From Aldehydirespirator sp965221185 (lineage in GTDB: Bacteria; Actinomycetota; Acidimicrobiia; Acidimicrobiales; Aldehydirespiratoraceae), in the NCBI GenBank assembly GCA_965221185.1, contig OZ244866.1, positions 868,001 to 932,000 on the forward strand: a DNA stretch of 64,000 nt, read 5' to 3'. The notes beneath the pieces are model-generated. The model was not told the DNA's origin. It was given only the letters and a program-made list of their open reading frames with translations, and ran no database searches. The position numbers and the translations under genes are program-made. Below, one piece after another: positions 24,111-33,759 of this stretch (position 1 is its first letter; each line of letters opens with the position of its first letter).

Positions 24111-25253
24111 TTAACCGATCAGGCGTCCGACGAGGTAGTCCAGGCAGCCGGTGAGGGCCTCGATGTCGGAGGGCTCGATGGCTGGGAACATGCCGATGCG
24201 CAGCTGGTTGCGGCCCAGCTTGCGATAGCCCTCGGTGTCGACGATGCCGTTGGCCCTCAACACCGCGCTGATGGTGTCGGCGTCAACCCGGTCGTCGAAG
24301 TCGATGGTGGCCACCACCCGGCTGCGAGCCGAGGTGTCGGTCACGAATGGCTCGGCGATGTCCGACGCCTCGGCCCATCCGTAGAGGATGTCCGCGGAGC
24401 GGTCGCTGCGTCCTGCGGCCCATTCCAGGCCGCCGTTGCCGTTGAGCCAATCGACTTGCTGCACGGTCAGGAAGATCGTGGCCAGTGCGGGGGTGTTGTA
24501 GGTCTGGTCCTTGCGGGAGTTGTCCACGGCCAGCTTGAGGTCCAGGAATGCCGGCGTCCAGCGCCCCGACGCCGAGAGGCGCTCGATCTTCTCGATGGCC
24601 GCCGGTGACATCAAGGCGATCCACAGGCCGCCGTCGCTCGATAGCGCCTTCTGGGGCGCGAAGTAGTAGACGTCGGCCGCGGCCGCGTCGAAGCGCAGCC
24701 CGCCCGCGGCCGAGGTGGCGTCCACCAGCACCAGGGCGTCGTCACCGGCGGGCCGGCGAACGGGGACCATCACCCCAGTTGAGGTCTCGTTGTGGGGGTA
24801 GCAGTAGGCGTCCACCCCGTCGACAGGCTCCAGCGGCGGGCACGTCCCGAAGTCGCCCACCCGAACCGAGGGATCCTCGAGATGGGGGGCTGATGTCGTC
24901 ACCGCAACAAACTTGGAGCTGAACTCGCCCAGCGAGAGGTGATGGCTGCGCCGCTCGATCAGGCCAAAGCTGGCCGCGTCCCAGAAGGCGGTGGCGCCGC
25001 CGTTGCCCAGCACCACCTCGTAGCCGTCGGGGGCGCCCAGCAGCTCGGCGATCCCGGCCCGCAGATCGGCCACCACGGCTCGCACCCCTGCCCTGCGATG
25101 GCTGGTGCCGAGGTAGTCGACAGCGCGATCCGCTAGGGCCTCGGCCGCCTCCGGGCGGAACTTCGACGGGCCGCAGCCGAAGCGCCCGTCGGAGGGCAGC
25201 ATCGCGGCGGGGATGGTGATGGTGTCAGGCCGTGGCGGCGCTTGAGTAGGCAT
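24111..25253 (-). CDS. serC: Phosphoserine aminotransferase, short actinobacterial type
   Basis: The 380-residue PLP enzyme has GRFGCGPSKFRPE near the start, LGNGGATAFWDA, VDATSAAGG and the PLP-lysine motif FAPQKALSSDGG, matching actinobacterial SerC. It converts 3-phosphohydroxypyruvate and glutamate to phosphoserine and 2-oxoglutarate. ATG 25253 is used. The frame stays open for 67 more codons upstream, but that extension is translation of the intergenic repeat element (VARAARERSEQERE) and should not be annotated. Divergent from the aspartate-type aminotransferase gene. Confidence 0.9.
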   Translation of the reverse strand: MPTQAPPRPDTITIPAAMLPSDGRFGCGPSKFRPEAAEALADRAVDYLGTSHRRAGVRAVVADLRAGIAELLGAPDGYEVVLGNGGATAFWDAASFGLIERRSHHLSLGEFSSKFVAVTTSAPHLEDPSVRVGDFGTCPPLEPVDGVDAYCYPHNETSTGVMVPVRRPAGDDALVLVDATSAAGGLRFDAAAADVYYFAPQKALSSDGGLWIALMSPAAIEKIERLSASGRWTPAFLDLKLAVDNSRKDQTYNTPALATIFLTVQQVDWLNGNGGLEWAAGRSDRSADILYGWAEASDIAEPFVTDTSARSRVVATIDFDDRVDADTISAVLRANGIVDTEGYRKLGRNQLRIGMFPAIEPSDIEALTGCLDYLVGRLIG

Positions 25254-25324
25254 CGCCGCAAAGTCTGGCACCGCGCGGGCCCCGCTCCACGCCATCTCCG
25301 CCTGCAAGATCGACAGATTGTGCT

Positions 25325-25474
25325 GAGAGCGTGCGCGGGCAGGTGGCGAGCGTCTCGCTGTGAGGCGTTGTGTTTCCCGCTCTTGTTCGCTGCGCTCACG
25401 GGCCGCTCGGGCCACGGCCTCGCTCAGCACCCTGCGAAGTCCTCGTGAACTCATCGCCCACCCGCTCGGCCTCT
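25325..25474 (-). repeat. Dispersed structured intergenic element, copy 1
   Basis: In the element's own orientation (minus) it runs from a GAGGCCGAGCGGGTGGG arm at 25473 through the conserved core (25375-25424, GCGAGGCCGTGGCCCGAGCG and onward) to CCTGCCCGCGCACGCTC. Inner arms 25341-25352 and 25421-25432 are complementary apart from a few positions. This is the only full copy lying between divergent genes (serC and the aminotransferase). Confidence 0.85.
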
Positions 25475-25487
25475 AAACGTTCACCGG

Positions 25488-25493
25488 TACGCT
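25488..25493 (+). promoter_or_regulatory. -10 box of leaderless aminotransferase mRNA
   Basis: TACGCT ends 7 nt before ATG 25501 and no Shine-Dalgarno sequence is present. The -35 region would fall on the outer arm of the adjacent repeat element. Confidence 0.55.
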
Positions 25494-25500
25494 CGCGGCC

Positions 25501-26703
25501 ATGAGCAGCGAGCGGATATCACGGCGAGTGGGTGCCATCGCCCCCTCGGCCACTCTGGCGGTGACGGCCAAGGCCAGAGCACTGCGGGCCGCGGGGGAGC
25601 GGGTCATCAGCTTCGGGGCCGGGGAGCCCGACTTCCCCACGCCCACCCACATCGTGGAAGCGGCCGCGGCCGCCTGCCGGGACCCCCAGCACCACAAGTA
25701 CACACCAGTGGGCGGGCTCGAGGACCTGCGCGAGGCGGTCGCAGCCAAGACCCAGCGCGACTCCGGCCTCGACGTGGACCCAGCCGACGTGCTCATCACC
25801 AACGGCGGCAAGCACGCCGTGTACAACGCCATCGCCACAGTGGTCGACGCGGGGGACGAGGTGCTGCTGCCCACCCCGTACTGGACCACGTATCCCGAGC
25901 CGATCGCGCTGTCGGGGGGAGTGGCCGTGCCGGTGCTGGCCACCGCCGCCACCGGCTTCCGGGTGAGCGTGGACCAGCTTGAGGCCGCCCGGACCTCCCG
26001 CACCAAGGCGCTGATCTTCGTGTCGCCGTCCAACCCGACCGGCGCCGTCTACCCCCGCGCGGAGATCGAGCAGATCGGCCGCTGGGCCGCCGAGCACGGC
26101 ATCTGGGTGCTGACCGACGAGATCTACGAACACCTCACCTACGGCGACGCCGAGCACCACTCCATACCGGTTGTCGCGCCGGAGCTGCGGGACCGGTGCA
26201 TCGTGCTCAACGGCGTGGCCAAGACCTACGCCATGACCGGCTGGCGGGTGGGCTGGATGATCGGTCCCTCCGACGCGATGGCCGCGGCCCGCAACCTGCA
26301 AAGCCACTGTACCTCCAACGTCTGCAACGTTGCCCAGGCCGCGGCGCTGGCTGCGGTGTCGGGGCCCCTGGACGCCGTGGTGGAGATGCGCCGCCAATTC
26401 GACCGGCGCCGCCGGACCATGCACGCCCTGCTGAGCGGGATCGACGGGCTGGTGTGCCCCGAGCCGGAGGGCGCCTTCTACGCCTACCCCGACGCCAGCG
26501 CGCTGCTGGGCCGAGACTTCGGCGGCGCGAGGCCCACCACCACTCTTGAACTGGCCGATCTGCTGCTGGAGCGGGCCAAGGTGGCGGTGGTCCCAGGCGA
26601 GGCCTTCGGCGTCGGGGGCGGGCTGCGGCTGTCGTTCGCGCTGGGCGACGACGATCTGGGTGAGGGCGTCGGGCGCATGGTCGAGCTGCTGGGAGGCGGC
26701 TGA
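25501..26703 (+). CDS. Class I pyridoxal-phosphate aminotransferase (aspartate type)
   Basis: This 400-residue fold-type I enzyme has FGAGEPDFPTP at the N-terminus, TNGGKHAVYNA, VSPSNPTGAVYPR, the PLP-lysine segment NGVAKTYAMTGWRVGW and a conserved C-terminal arginine in GLRLSFAL. The sequence is of the 1b (thermostable AspAT/prephenate aminotransferase) kind, so aspartate:2-oxoglutarate transamination is most likely. ATG start, leaderless promoter 7 nt upstream. It is followed 83 bp later by the S9 peptidase gene. Confidence 0.88.
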   Translation: MSSERISRRVGAIAPSATLAVTAKARALRAAGERVISFGAGEPDFPTPTHIVEAAAAACRDPQHHKYTPVGGLEDLREAVAAKTQRDSGLDVDPADVLITNGGKHAVYNAIATVVDAGDEVLLPTPYWTTYPEPIALSGGVAVPVLATAATGFRVSVDQLEAARTSRTKALIFVSPSNPTGAVYPRAEIEQIGRWAAEHGIWVLTDEIYEHLTYGDAEHHSIPVVAPELRDRCIVLNGVAKTYAMTGWRVGWMIGPSDAMAAARNLQSHCTSNVCNVAQAAALAAVSGPLDAVVEMRRQFDRRRRTMHALLSGIDGLVCPEPEGAFYAYPDASALLGRDFGGARPTTTLELADLLLERAKVAVVPGEAFGVGGGLRLSFALGDDDLGEGVGRMVELLGGG

Positions 26704-26786
26704 TTGCGCGCCTTCAAATTGGTGGCACTTCTGGGCCTCCGGGGGCGGTTGCGGCCCCAATTCCGATCCGGTAGGGGCGTTTCGCG

Positions 26787-28835
26787 ATGAGCAGCACGGC
26801 ATCGCTGCCTTACGGCGAGTGGCCTTCGCCGGTGACGGCGGCTTCGCTGGTGCAAGGAGCCGCGGGGATCTCAGAGGTGATCGCCGATCCGGTGAGGCCC
26901 TGGTTGCTGTGGTGGGCTGAGAGCCGCCCCGACGAGGGCGGGCGCACCGCGGTGATGCTCTGCGATCTGCGAAGCGACGACACGCGGGAGGTCACCCCCG
27001 AGGGTGCCAACGTGCGCACCCGGGTCCACGAGTACGGCGGCGGGGCATGGTGGCCCCACGACGGATCGCTGTATTGGGTCGCGTTCGCCGACCAGCGGCT
27101 CCGGCGCCTCGACGCGCCCGGCGACGAACCGGTGCTGCTGACAGCTGAGCCGCCCGAGCCGCGGGCGTGGCGATACGCCGACGGGCGGGTCACGCCCGAC
27201 GGGCGCTGGAGCGTGTGCGTGCGGGAGCGCCACGACACCGGCGGCGAACCGGCCAACGAGTTGGTCGCGGTTGCCGCGGACGGCTCCCAGCAGGTGGAGA
27301 CGCTCTGGTCGGGCGGAGACTTCGTGATGACGCCGAGGGTGTCGCCAGACGGGTCGATGCTGGCCTGGATCTCCTGGGACCATCCGAACATGGGATGGGA
27401 CGCGACCCGGCTGCATGTGCACCGGCTAGGCGATGGCGAGCTTGGCGAAGAGTTGATGGTGCTGGGCCGTCAAGGCGACCGCAGTCTGTGCGAGCCGGGC
27501 TGGGATCCAGGCACGGCCGGCTCGGCGCCAAGGCTGATGGTGTGTAGCGACCACGACGACTGGTGGGGCCTCTACGAGGTCGATCTGGGCGCGGGGGACC
27601 TCGCGCCGGTGGTTGTCGGCGAGTTCGACGTGGCCACCCCGCCGTGGGTGTTCGGAATGCAGCGCTGGGCCGCGGCCGGCGGCTTGGTCGCAGCCGCTGC
27701 TGGACGGCCCGGCGGTGACGAGTTGGTGGTCTTGGACGCGGCCGGCACCGGGTCTGAGGAGTCGCGGGCTGGCGAACTGATGGGCTCGGTGGGGTACCGC
27801 CGTCATGTGATCGTGGCGGACTCGTCGCTCTCGTCGCTCACGATCGCCCGGGGTATTCCGGGCGGTGCACCGCTGCTGGCCTATGCCGGCGCGGGATGGG
27901 CCCATGAGGCCGAGGTGGCAGCGGTGCGCGTCGACCGTGACGGACATCCTGATTGGCGGACAATCCGACCAGCCCGCGAGCTGGATGTGCACACGCCGCT
28001 GGTGGTGCCCGAGGCCATAACGTTCCCCACCGGTCCCGCCGGTGAAGCCGTCGCCCACGCGATCTACTACCCGCCGACCAACCCGGCCTGCTCCGGTCCT
28101 GCGGGCGAGATTCCCCCGCTGCTGGTGATGGCCCACGGCGGTCCGACGGCTGCGGCACGACGGCAGGTCCAGCTGGGAGTCATCTACTGGACCTCCAGGG
28201 GAATAGCCGTAGTCGACGTCGACTACCGGGGCTCCACCGGATACGGGCGCCGCTACCGCCAGGCGCTCAACGGTGCCTGGGGAGTGGCCGATGTGGAGGA
28301 CTGCGTGGCCGCGGCGAAGTTCCTGGCTGATCGGGGCGATGTGGACCCCGACCGGCTGATGATCCGGGGCGGCAGCGCCGGCGGCTTCACCGTGTTGGCC
28401 TCGCTGGCCCTCCATGACGTGTTCGCGGCCGGGGCCAGCCGTTACGGCGTCGCTGATCTGGAGGCCCTCGCGGCCGACACCCACAAGTTCGAGTCCCGCT
28501 ACCTCGACCGGCTCGTCGGCCCCTACCCCGAGGCGCGGGACATCTACCGGGCCCGGTCGCCGATCAACCACCTGGACGGCTTCGACGCGCCCATGATCGT
28601 GCTGCAGGGAGACGAGGACGAGATCGTGCCGCCAGCCCAGTCCGAGATGATCGTCGAGGCGCTTGAGGCCAAGGGCGTGCCTGTTGCTTACCTGCTCTTC
28701 GAGGGCGAGCAGCACGGATTCCGCAGCGCCGACAACATCGTGGCCGCGCTGGAGGCCGAACTCGCCTTCTTCGGCCGGGTCCTCGGCTTCACCCCCGCCG
28801 ACGACCTCCCCGCGCTAGCGATCAGCGGCCTCTAG
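26787..28835 (+). CDS. Prolyl-oligopeptidase-family (S9) serine peptidase
   Basis: The 682-residue protein has an N-terminal beta-propeller-like region (about residues 1-410) and a C-terminal alpha/beta-hydrolase domain. Catalytic residues are Ser in IRGGSAGGFTVL (about residue 533), Asp in LQGDEDEIVPP and His in EGEQHGFR. MAHGGPTAAARRQVQLG forms the oxyanion region. There is no signal peptide, so it is probably cytoplasmic, cleaving short peptides as an acylaminoacyl/dipeptidyl peptidase. The ribosome-binding site is weak. A hairpin follows the gene. Confidence 0.88.
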   Translation: MSSTASLPYGEWPSPVTAASLVQGAAGISEVIADPVRPWLLWWAESRPDEGGRTAVMLCDLRSDDTREVTPEGANVRTRVHEYGGGAWWPHDGSLYWVAFADQRLRRLDAPGDEPVLLTAEPPEPRAWRYADGRVTPDGRWSVCVRERHDTGGEPANELVAVAADGSQQVETLWSGGDFVMTPRVSPDGSMLAWISWDHPNMGWDATRLHVHRLGDGELGEELMVLGRQGDRSLCEPGWDPGTAGSAPRLMVCSDHDDWWGLYEVDLGAGDLAPVVVGEFDVATPPWVFGMQRWAAAGGLVAAAAGRPGGDELVVLDAAGTGSEESRAGELMGSVGYRRHVIVADSSLSSLTIARGIPGGAPLLAYAGAGWAHEAEVAAVRVDRDGHPDWRTIRPARELDVHTPLVVPEAITFPTGPAGEAVAHAIYYPPTNPACSGPAGEIPPLLVMAHGGPTAAARRQVQLGVIYWTSRGIAVVDVDYRGSTGYGRRYRQALNGAWGVADVEDCVAAAKFLADRGDVDPDRLMIRGGSAGGFTVLASLALHDVFAAGASRYGVADLEALAADTHKFESRYLDRLVGPYPEARDIYRARSPINHLDGFDAPMIVLQGDEDEIVPPAQSEMIVEALEAKGVPVAYLLFEGEQHGFRSADNIVAALEAELAFFGRVLGFTPADDLPALAISGL

Positions 28836-28876
28836 CGCGGCGCCCTGCCCGCTGTGAGCAAGCGAGTCTGGATCCC

Positions 28877-28895
28877 GACGCGGATGATCCGCGTC
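28877..28895 (+). terminator. Hairpin between convergent genes
   Basis: GACGCGG-ATGAT-CCGCGTC is a perfect 7-bp stem 42 nt after the S9 peptidase stop and 12 nt before the stop of the convergent small membrane protein gene. There is no T-run. Confidence 0.45.
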
Positions 28896-28906
28896 CGGAC
28901 GATGCC

Positions 28907-29164
28907 CTAGGTCCTGTCGTCGGCTTCGTTGCTCGCGCCGTCGGAGACCCCGTCGCCGGCTGCCGTTTCCGGTGAGGCGTCGTCGGGCTGATCGTCGACT
29001 GATTGGCCGTTCTGGGCTGCGGTCTCCGCGATTGTGGGCCATGACGACTCGCCCGTCTCCAGCCTGCGCCGACGCTGTATGACCATCCGGCCCACGCCGA
29101 CGGCGACACCGGCCACCGCTCCGAACTTCAGCAGACGAACGGCCCGGGTCAGCAGGCGTGACAT
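28907..29164 (-). CDS. Small single-pass membrane protein
   Basis: The 85-residue protein starts MSRLLTRAVRLLKFGAVAGV and has one hydrophobic segment (about residues 13-29), then RRRR and a long acidic, low-complexity tail rich in Asp, Glu, Ser and Ala. The positive residues after the helix suggest that the tail is cytoplasmic. No family recognised. ATG 29164 is preferred over GTG 29170 because TAGGCT lies 6 nt before it in the leaderless arrangement. Confidence 0.6.
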   Translation of the reverse strand: MSRLLTRAVRLLKFGAVAGVAVGVGRMVIQRRRRLETGESSWPTIAETAAQNGQSVDDQPDDASPETAAGDGVSDGASNEADDRT

Positions 29165-29170
29165 ACCCAC

Positions 29171-29176
29171 AGCCTA
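29171..29176 (-). promoter_or_regulatory. -10 box of leaderless small membrane protein mRNA
   Basis: On the minus strand TAGGCT is followed by 6 nt and then the ATG at 29164. Confidence 0.5.
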
Positions 29177-29204
29177 CCGCGGCCTGTCTGGCTGGCGTCG
29201 CGGG

Positions 29205-31547
29205 CTACAGCTCCAGGGCGGCCAGGCGCTCCAGGGTCAGGAGATCGTTGACGTGCAGGCGTGCCTTGCTCGAGCCGTCGAAGCGGCCCCAGCCCTTGAA
29301 GCCGAGGGTCCACAGGTCGTCGCCGATGACGATGCTGCGCGCGATCACGTTGGGCTGGTCGCTGGGCCAGCAGATCGATATGGACTCGTTGCCGCGGAGC
29401 AGGCCCAACCTCTCGGCCTCGTCGGCGAACGACTCGTCGGAGCACTCGAAGCCGGTGATCCCCGCCTCGCCCGGCCCACAGGCCAGCACCGCGCCGTAGT
29501 CGTCGAAGATCATGTACTCGAGCTCGGTGGAGAAGTCGTCCATGTCGTTGGACTCCAGGTCAGCCTCGGTGAGGCGGCGGCAGTCGGTCTGGCCGGGCTC
29601 TTCGCCCTCGACGGTGTGGTCGACCCGGCCGACCTCGGTGATGGTGCCGTCGGCCACCCGCAGCACCACCGCTCCGGACCAGTCGTTCCACACCGTGACC
29701 GGGATGACTGCCAGGCTCTCGGGCGCCCACCACAGGAAGGCCCGGTGGTCCCAGCCGACGTCGTTCCAGCCGTCGGGGGCGGTCCACACCGCCACCTCGC
29801 GGGGTGCGGTCAGGTCGCTCACGTCGAACAGCGACACCTTGGCCCCGGTGACGCGGCCGTCTTCGTCGGCGTCGGATCCCACGCCCAGCACCAGCGTGTC
29901 GCTGATGGGGTGCAGGTAGCTGGAGAACCCGGGAATCTTCAGCTCGCCCAGGATCTCCGGGTTGGCCGGGTCGGACAGGTCGACGGTGTAGAAGGGGTCG
30001 ACCTGGCGGAACGTCACCACGTAGCCGACGTCGCCAACGAAGCGCACCGACTGGACCTGCTCGCCCCGGCCGATGTTGCCGACGCTGCCGACCTCGACCA
30101 TCACGTCGCCGTCGGTGCTCAGCACCCGCACCTGGCTCTCTGACTCGTCGCCCCACGGCCCGCCGACGGTGGTGACCACCCTCAGGTGGCCGTTGTGCTC
30201 CGAGAGCGAGAACTGGTTGTGGATCACGCCCATGACCTCTCCGGAGGACTCGTAATTCGCCTCGGCGCCGGAGATGTCGAAGCGGTGGATGCTGGTGCTG
30301 CGCTGGCGCCACGCCTCTTGCCAGGCGTCGTCGTCGTCGAAGGTGTCGGACTCGACCCAGCGAGTGGTGGCTACGTACAGCGACTCGGTCGACGCGTAGA
30401 CGGTGTCTCCCGGAGCCATCACCGCCGTCGACTCCGAGGGGTCGAAGTCGCCGCCAATGGGCACGCTGATCACAGTGGTTACCCCGAACCCGGAGAACAC
30501 CGACGGGCCGTGCACGTCGCCGCAGGGCACCATCAGCGATCCGGTCGAGCTGTCGGCCGAGCCCACGGTGTAATGGGGCAGCCAGTCGTCGAGGGTGGAG
30601 TTGAGCACCGCCGCCCGGTTGGCCGCCTCGGCGACATCTTCTGCGCTCTCGTTCTGGGGGAAGACGAACGGGAAGCTCCACTGCGGGTCGTAGCGCAGGA
30701 TCACCCGGGCGGTGCCGCCGACACTGCGGGCGCTGATGTAGTTGCCCTGCACGTTGACGGTCTGCACGATCTCCGGCGAGCCCCCGCTCACGTCGATGCT
30801 CTGGAGCACAGTCTCGGATCGGTCGCCCGATTCGCTTGTGGAGCGGGTGATCAGCAGCAGGCTGTCGCCGTCGATGAACAGCTCCCGTCCCCAGCCGTCG
30901 GCCACGACGACCGAGCCGACGGTGCTGCGGCTGGCCGCGTCGACCACCACTAGGCGCCCTGCCGACAGCGTGAAGATCCGCCGGCCATCGGTCTTGACGA
31001 TGTCGGCCTCGTCCACGCCCGCCTCCTGGACGTTCGTGCCTGAGAAGTCCACCCCCTCGACGGGAGCGGCCTGCGCGCTCGTAGCCGTGGACTGGGCTGG
31101 GGCCGCGGCCTCGGCGTCGTCGGCCATGGCCTCCACGGCCATCGCTTCTTCCATGATCGGCATGGGTCCGAACCAGCCGCCCCTGTCGAAGCCCCACGGC
31201 CCGACCCGGGCCGAGTACTCCTCGTGCAAGTAGTCGAGCAGCGTGCCGCAGTCATCGAAGCGCACCAGCCCGGCGGTGAGCACCACGTCCTCGGGCCCGA
31301 GCTCGATCACCGTGCCCTCGCTGCCTTCGGTACCCGTGGTGGTCGTGGTGGCCGCGTCGGTGGTGGCGTCTGGTTGAGCTGAGCCGGAGACTCCCGGAGC
31401 CCCCGGGGGACCGTCGCTGCTGCAGGCCGCGGCGAGGATCAGGGCGCTGACGGCGATGGCGAGTGTCTTGCGCCTAGGGGCTGTGGGTGGGGTGGTGAGC
31501 GCCTTGCGCCGAGGGGCTGGGGCTGTGGTGGTGAGTTTCTTGAGCAT
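29205..31547 (-). CDS. Secreted beta-propeller lipoprotein
   Basis: This 780-residue protein has a basic N-region containing a duplicated PRRK motif, a hydrophobic stretch and lipobox LILAAAC (Cys42), followed by a Thr/Ala-rich linker. The remainder is a long repeat-rich beta structure with EAGVDEADIVKTDGRRIFTL, the hallmark of bacterial secreted proteins with a C-terminal beta-propeller (PF09826 type). Probably anchored outside the membrane; no enzymatic motif and no known substrate. ATG 31547 is chosen because it places the signal peptide near the N-terminus; the open frame extends to 31646. Confidence 0.8.
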   Translation of the reverse strand: MLKKLTTTAPAPRRKALTTPPTAPRRKTLAIAVSALILAAACSSDGPPGAPGVSGSAQPDATTDAATTTTTGTEGSEGTVIELGPEDVVLTAGLVRFDDCGTLLDYLHEEYSARVGPWGFDRGGWFGPMPIMEEAMAVEAMADDAEAAAPAQSTATSAQAAPVEGVDFSGTNVQEAGVDEADIVKTDGRRIFTLSAGRLVVVDAASRSTVGSVVVADGWGRELFIDGDSLLLITRSTSESGDRSETVLQSIDVSGGSPEIVQTVNVQGNYISARSVGGTARVILRYDPQWSFPFVFPQNESAEDVAEAANRAAVLNSTLDDWLPHYTVGSADSSTGSLMVPCGDVHGPSVFSGFGVTTVISVPIGGDFDPSESTAVMAPGDTVYASTESLYVATTRWVESDTFDDDDAWQEAWRQRSTSIHRFDISGAEANYESSGEVMGVIHNQFSLSEHNGHLRVVTTVGGPWGDESESQVRVLSTDGDVMVEVGSVGNIGRGEQVQSVRFVGDVGYVVTFRQVDPFYTVDLSDPANPEILGELKIPGFSSYLHPISDTLVLGVGSDADEDGRVTGAKVSLFDVSDLTAPREVAVWTAPDGWNDVGWDHRAFLWWAPESLAVIPVTVWNDWSGAVVLRVADGTITEVGRVDHTVEGEEPGQTDCRRLTEADLESNDMDDFSTELEYMIFDDYGAVLACGPGEAGITGFECSDESFADEAERLGLLRGNESISICWPSDQPNVIARSIVIGDDLWTLGFKGWGRFDGSSKARLHVNDLLTLERLAALEL

Positions 31548-31674
31548 TGAGGCGGGGCCTTTCGTCGCGGCGCGCGCTCCAGAGCACGGGCCGATCGAAG
31601 GTTGAGACGATGCTGGACCCTTCGCGGTTCCCGGATCTGCTCCCATTTCTGGAGGCCTCGGGCATGGCGCTCGG

Positions 31675-32268
31675 CTATATGGCTGCGGGCAGCCAGGGGA
31701 GGCGTCGTCGCTCGTAGTCGTCGATGGCGCCGGTGTGGCGCAGCGTGATGCCGATGTCGTCGAGGCCTTCGAGGAAGCGCTGCTGGGTGGAGGCCTCCAG
31801 TGGGAACTCCGCCTCGAACCCAGTGGCCGGCGCCTCCACAGTGAGGCGCTCCACGTCGACGGTGATCTCCAGATCGGGATCGGCCTGCACCGCGTCCATC
31901 AACTCGGCGGCGGCCTCAGCCGCGATCTGGGCCGGGATGAGACCGTTCTTGGTGCAGTTGTTGCGGAAAATATCGGCAAAGCGGGCGCTTATCACCGCCC
32001 CGAAGCCGTACTGCTGGATGGCCCACACCGCGTGCTCCCGCGACGAGCCGGTACCGAAGTTGGTCCCGGCCAGCAGGATGGACGCCCCCGCGTAGCGCTC
32101 GTCGTTCAGCACGAAGTCACGGCTGTCGCGCCATTCCGAGAACAGGCCCTTCTCGAAGCCGGTGCGCGACACCTGCTTGAGCCAGTCCGACGGGATGATC
32201 TGGTCGGTGTCCACATCGCTGCGGTCCAGCGGCACCGCGGTGCCGGTCACCACCCGTATCGCCTTCAT
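31675..32268 (-). CDS. leuD: 3-Isopropylmalate dehydratase small subunit
   Basis: The 197-residue swivel domain opens with the typical LDRSDVDTDQIIPSDWLK and contains GTNFGTGSSREHAVWA and NNCTKNGLIP. It completes the active site of the LeuC 4Fe-4S subunit for conversion of 2- to 3-isopropylmalate. It may also serve citramalate in the cimA pathway encoded nearby. It lies 40 nt after leuC on the same strand. Confidence 0.95.
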   Translation of the reverse strand: MKAIRVVTGTAVPLDRSDVDTDQIIPSDWLKQVSRTGFEKGLFSEWRDSRDFVLNDERYAGASILLAGTNFGTGSSREHAVWAIQQYGFGAVISARFADIFRNNCTKNGLIPAQIAAEAAAELMDAVQADPDLEITVDVERLTVEAPATGFEAEFPLEASTQQRFLEGLDDIGITLRHTGAIDDYERRRLPWLPAAI

Positions 32269-32308
32269 GGATGCGACCTGCCCTGGGCCGCTCCAACGCG
32301 TCGCCCAG

Positions 32309-33718
32309 TCATCCCAAATCCCCGGGTGCGGCGAAGTGCCCGGCGATGGCGGTGGCCGCAGCCACCGCGGGCGACACCAGGTGGGTTCGCCCGCCCCGGC
32401 CCTGTCGGCCCTCGAAGTTCCGGTTGGACGTGCTGGCAGCCCGCTCGCCGCGCGTCAGCTTGTCGGGGTTCATGGCCAGGCACATCGAGCAGCCCGGCTC
32501 GCGCCAGTCGAATCCGGCCGATCGGAAGATCTCTGGCAGTCCCTCGGCCTCGGCCTCGGCCTTGACCTTGCCTGAGCCGGGCACTACCAGGGTGCGCACG
32601 CCGTCGGCCACCCGCCGACCCTCGACCACCGACGCAGCGGCCCGCAGATCCTCGATTCGGCTGTTGGTGCACGAGCCGATGAACACGGTGTCGACCGCGA
32701 TGTCGCGCATCGGAGTGCCTTGAGCGAGTCCCATGTAGTCGAGAGCGCGGGCCGCGGCCTCGCGCCGGGCCGGATCGTCGAAGTTGTCGGGGTCGGGAAC
32801 CTCACCCGCCAGCGGCACGGACTGGGCCGGGTTGGTGCCCCAGGTCACCATGGGGGCGATGTCGGCGCCATCGAGGGTTACCTCGGTGTCGAACGTGGCC
32901 GCGTCGTCAGTCCGCAGGGTGCGCCAGTCGGCTAGTGCAGCCTCCCACAGGTCCCCCGACGGGGCCCGCTCGCGGTTGAGCAGATATCCGTAGGTCGTCT
33001 CGTCGGGGGCGATCAGACCCGCCTTCGCGCCGGCCTCGATGGACATGTTGCACACCGTCATGCGGCCCTCCATCGACAGCGCCTCGATGACCGGACCGCG
33101 GTACTCGATGATGCACCCGACGCCTCCTGTGGTGCCGATGCGGCCGATGATGGCCAGGATCACGTCCTTGGCGGTGGCGTCGGTTCGCAGCGTGCCCTCC
33201 ACGTTGACGGCCATGGTCCCCGGCCTCATCTGGGGCAGGGTCTGAGTGGCCAGCACGTGCTCCACTTCGCTGGTGCCGATGCCGAAGGCGATCGCGCCGA
33301 ACGCGCCGTGGGTGGAGGTGTGGGAGTCGCCGCACACGATGGTCATGCCCGGTTGGGTCAGGCCCTGTTCGGGCCCTATCACATGGACGATGCCCTGCTT
33401 GGCGTGGCCCATGGGGAAGTTGATAATGCCGAACTCGTCCGTGTTGCGGCGCAGAGTCTCGACCTGGGTGCGGCTCACCGCGTCGGCGATGGGTTTGTCG
33501 ACGTGCTCGGTCGGGACATTGTGGTCCTCAGTGGCCACCGTCAGGTCCGGGCGGCGCACGCCCCGGCCCGAGAGGCGCAGCCCGTCGAAAGCCTGCGGTG
33601 ACGTGACCTCGTGCACCAGGTGCAGATCGATGTAGAGCAGGTCGGGCTCGCCGTCGCCGCCGCGGGCCACCGCATGGCGGTCCCAGATCTTCTCGCTCAG
33701 TGTCCGCGGCTCTGTCAC
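32309..33718 (-). CDS. leuC: 3-Isopropylmalate dehydratase large subunit
   Basis: The 469-residue aconitase-family protein starts TLSEKIWDRHAV and has YIDLHLVHEVTSPQAF, VCGDSHTSTHGAFGA, and the cluster cysteines in GSCTNSR and in the DWREPGCSMCLAMN segment. It binds a 4Fe-4S cluster and acts with LeuD in leucine synthesis. The GTG at 33718 is supported by TAGGAT 7 nt upstream, a leaderless arrangement. The frame stays open upstream without homology. Confidence 0.95.
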   Translation of the reverse strand: MTEPRTLSEKIWDRHAVARGGDGEPDLLYIDLHLVHEVTSPQAFDGLRLSGRGVRRPDLTVATEDHNVPTEHVDKPIADAVSRTQVETLRRNTDEFGIINFPMGHAKQGIVHVIGPEQGLTQPGMTIVCGDSHTSTHGAFGAIAFGIGTSEVEHVLATQTLPQMRPGTMAVNVEGTLRTDATAKDVILAIIGRIGTTGGVGCIIEYRGPVIEALSMEGRMTVCNMSIEAGAKAGLIAPDETTYGYLLNRERAPSGDLWEAALADWRTLRTDDAATFDTEVTLDGADIAPMVTWGTNPAQSVPLAGEVPDPDNFDDPARREAAARALDYMGLAQGTPMRDIAVDTVFIGSCTNSRIEDLRAAASVVEGRRVADGVRTLVVPGSGKVKAEAEAEGLPEIFRSAGFDWREPGCSMCLAMNPDKLTRGERAASTSNRNFEGRQGRGGRTHLVSPAVAAATAIAGHFAAPGDLG

Positions 33719-33725
33719 GGCTTCG

Positions 33726-33731
33726 ATCCTA
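33726..33731 (-). promoter_or_regulatory. -10 box of leaderless leuC mRNA
   Basis: On the minus strand TAGGAT is followed by 7 nt and the GTG at 33718. It abuts a solitary first arm (GAGGCCGAGCGG, 33732-33743) of the dispersed element. Confidence 0.55.
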
Positions 33732-33759
33732 GAGGCCGAGCGGAAAGCCGCGGGCACGG

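Noticed and set aside
25254..25454. N-terminal extension of SerC by 67 residues
   Set aside because: The extension is translation of the intergenic element; SerC similarity begins just after ATG 25253.
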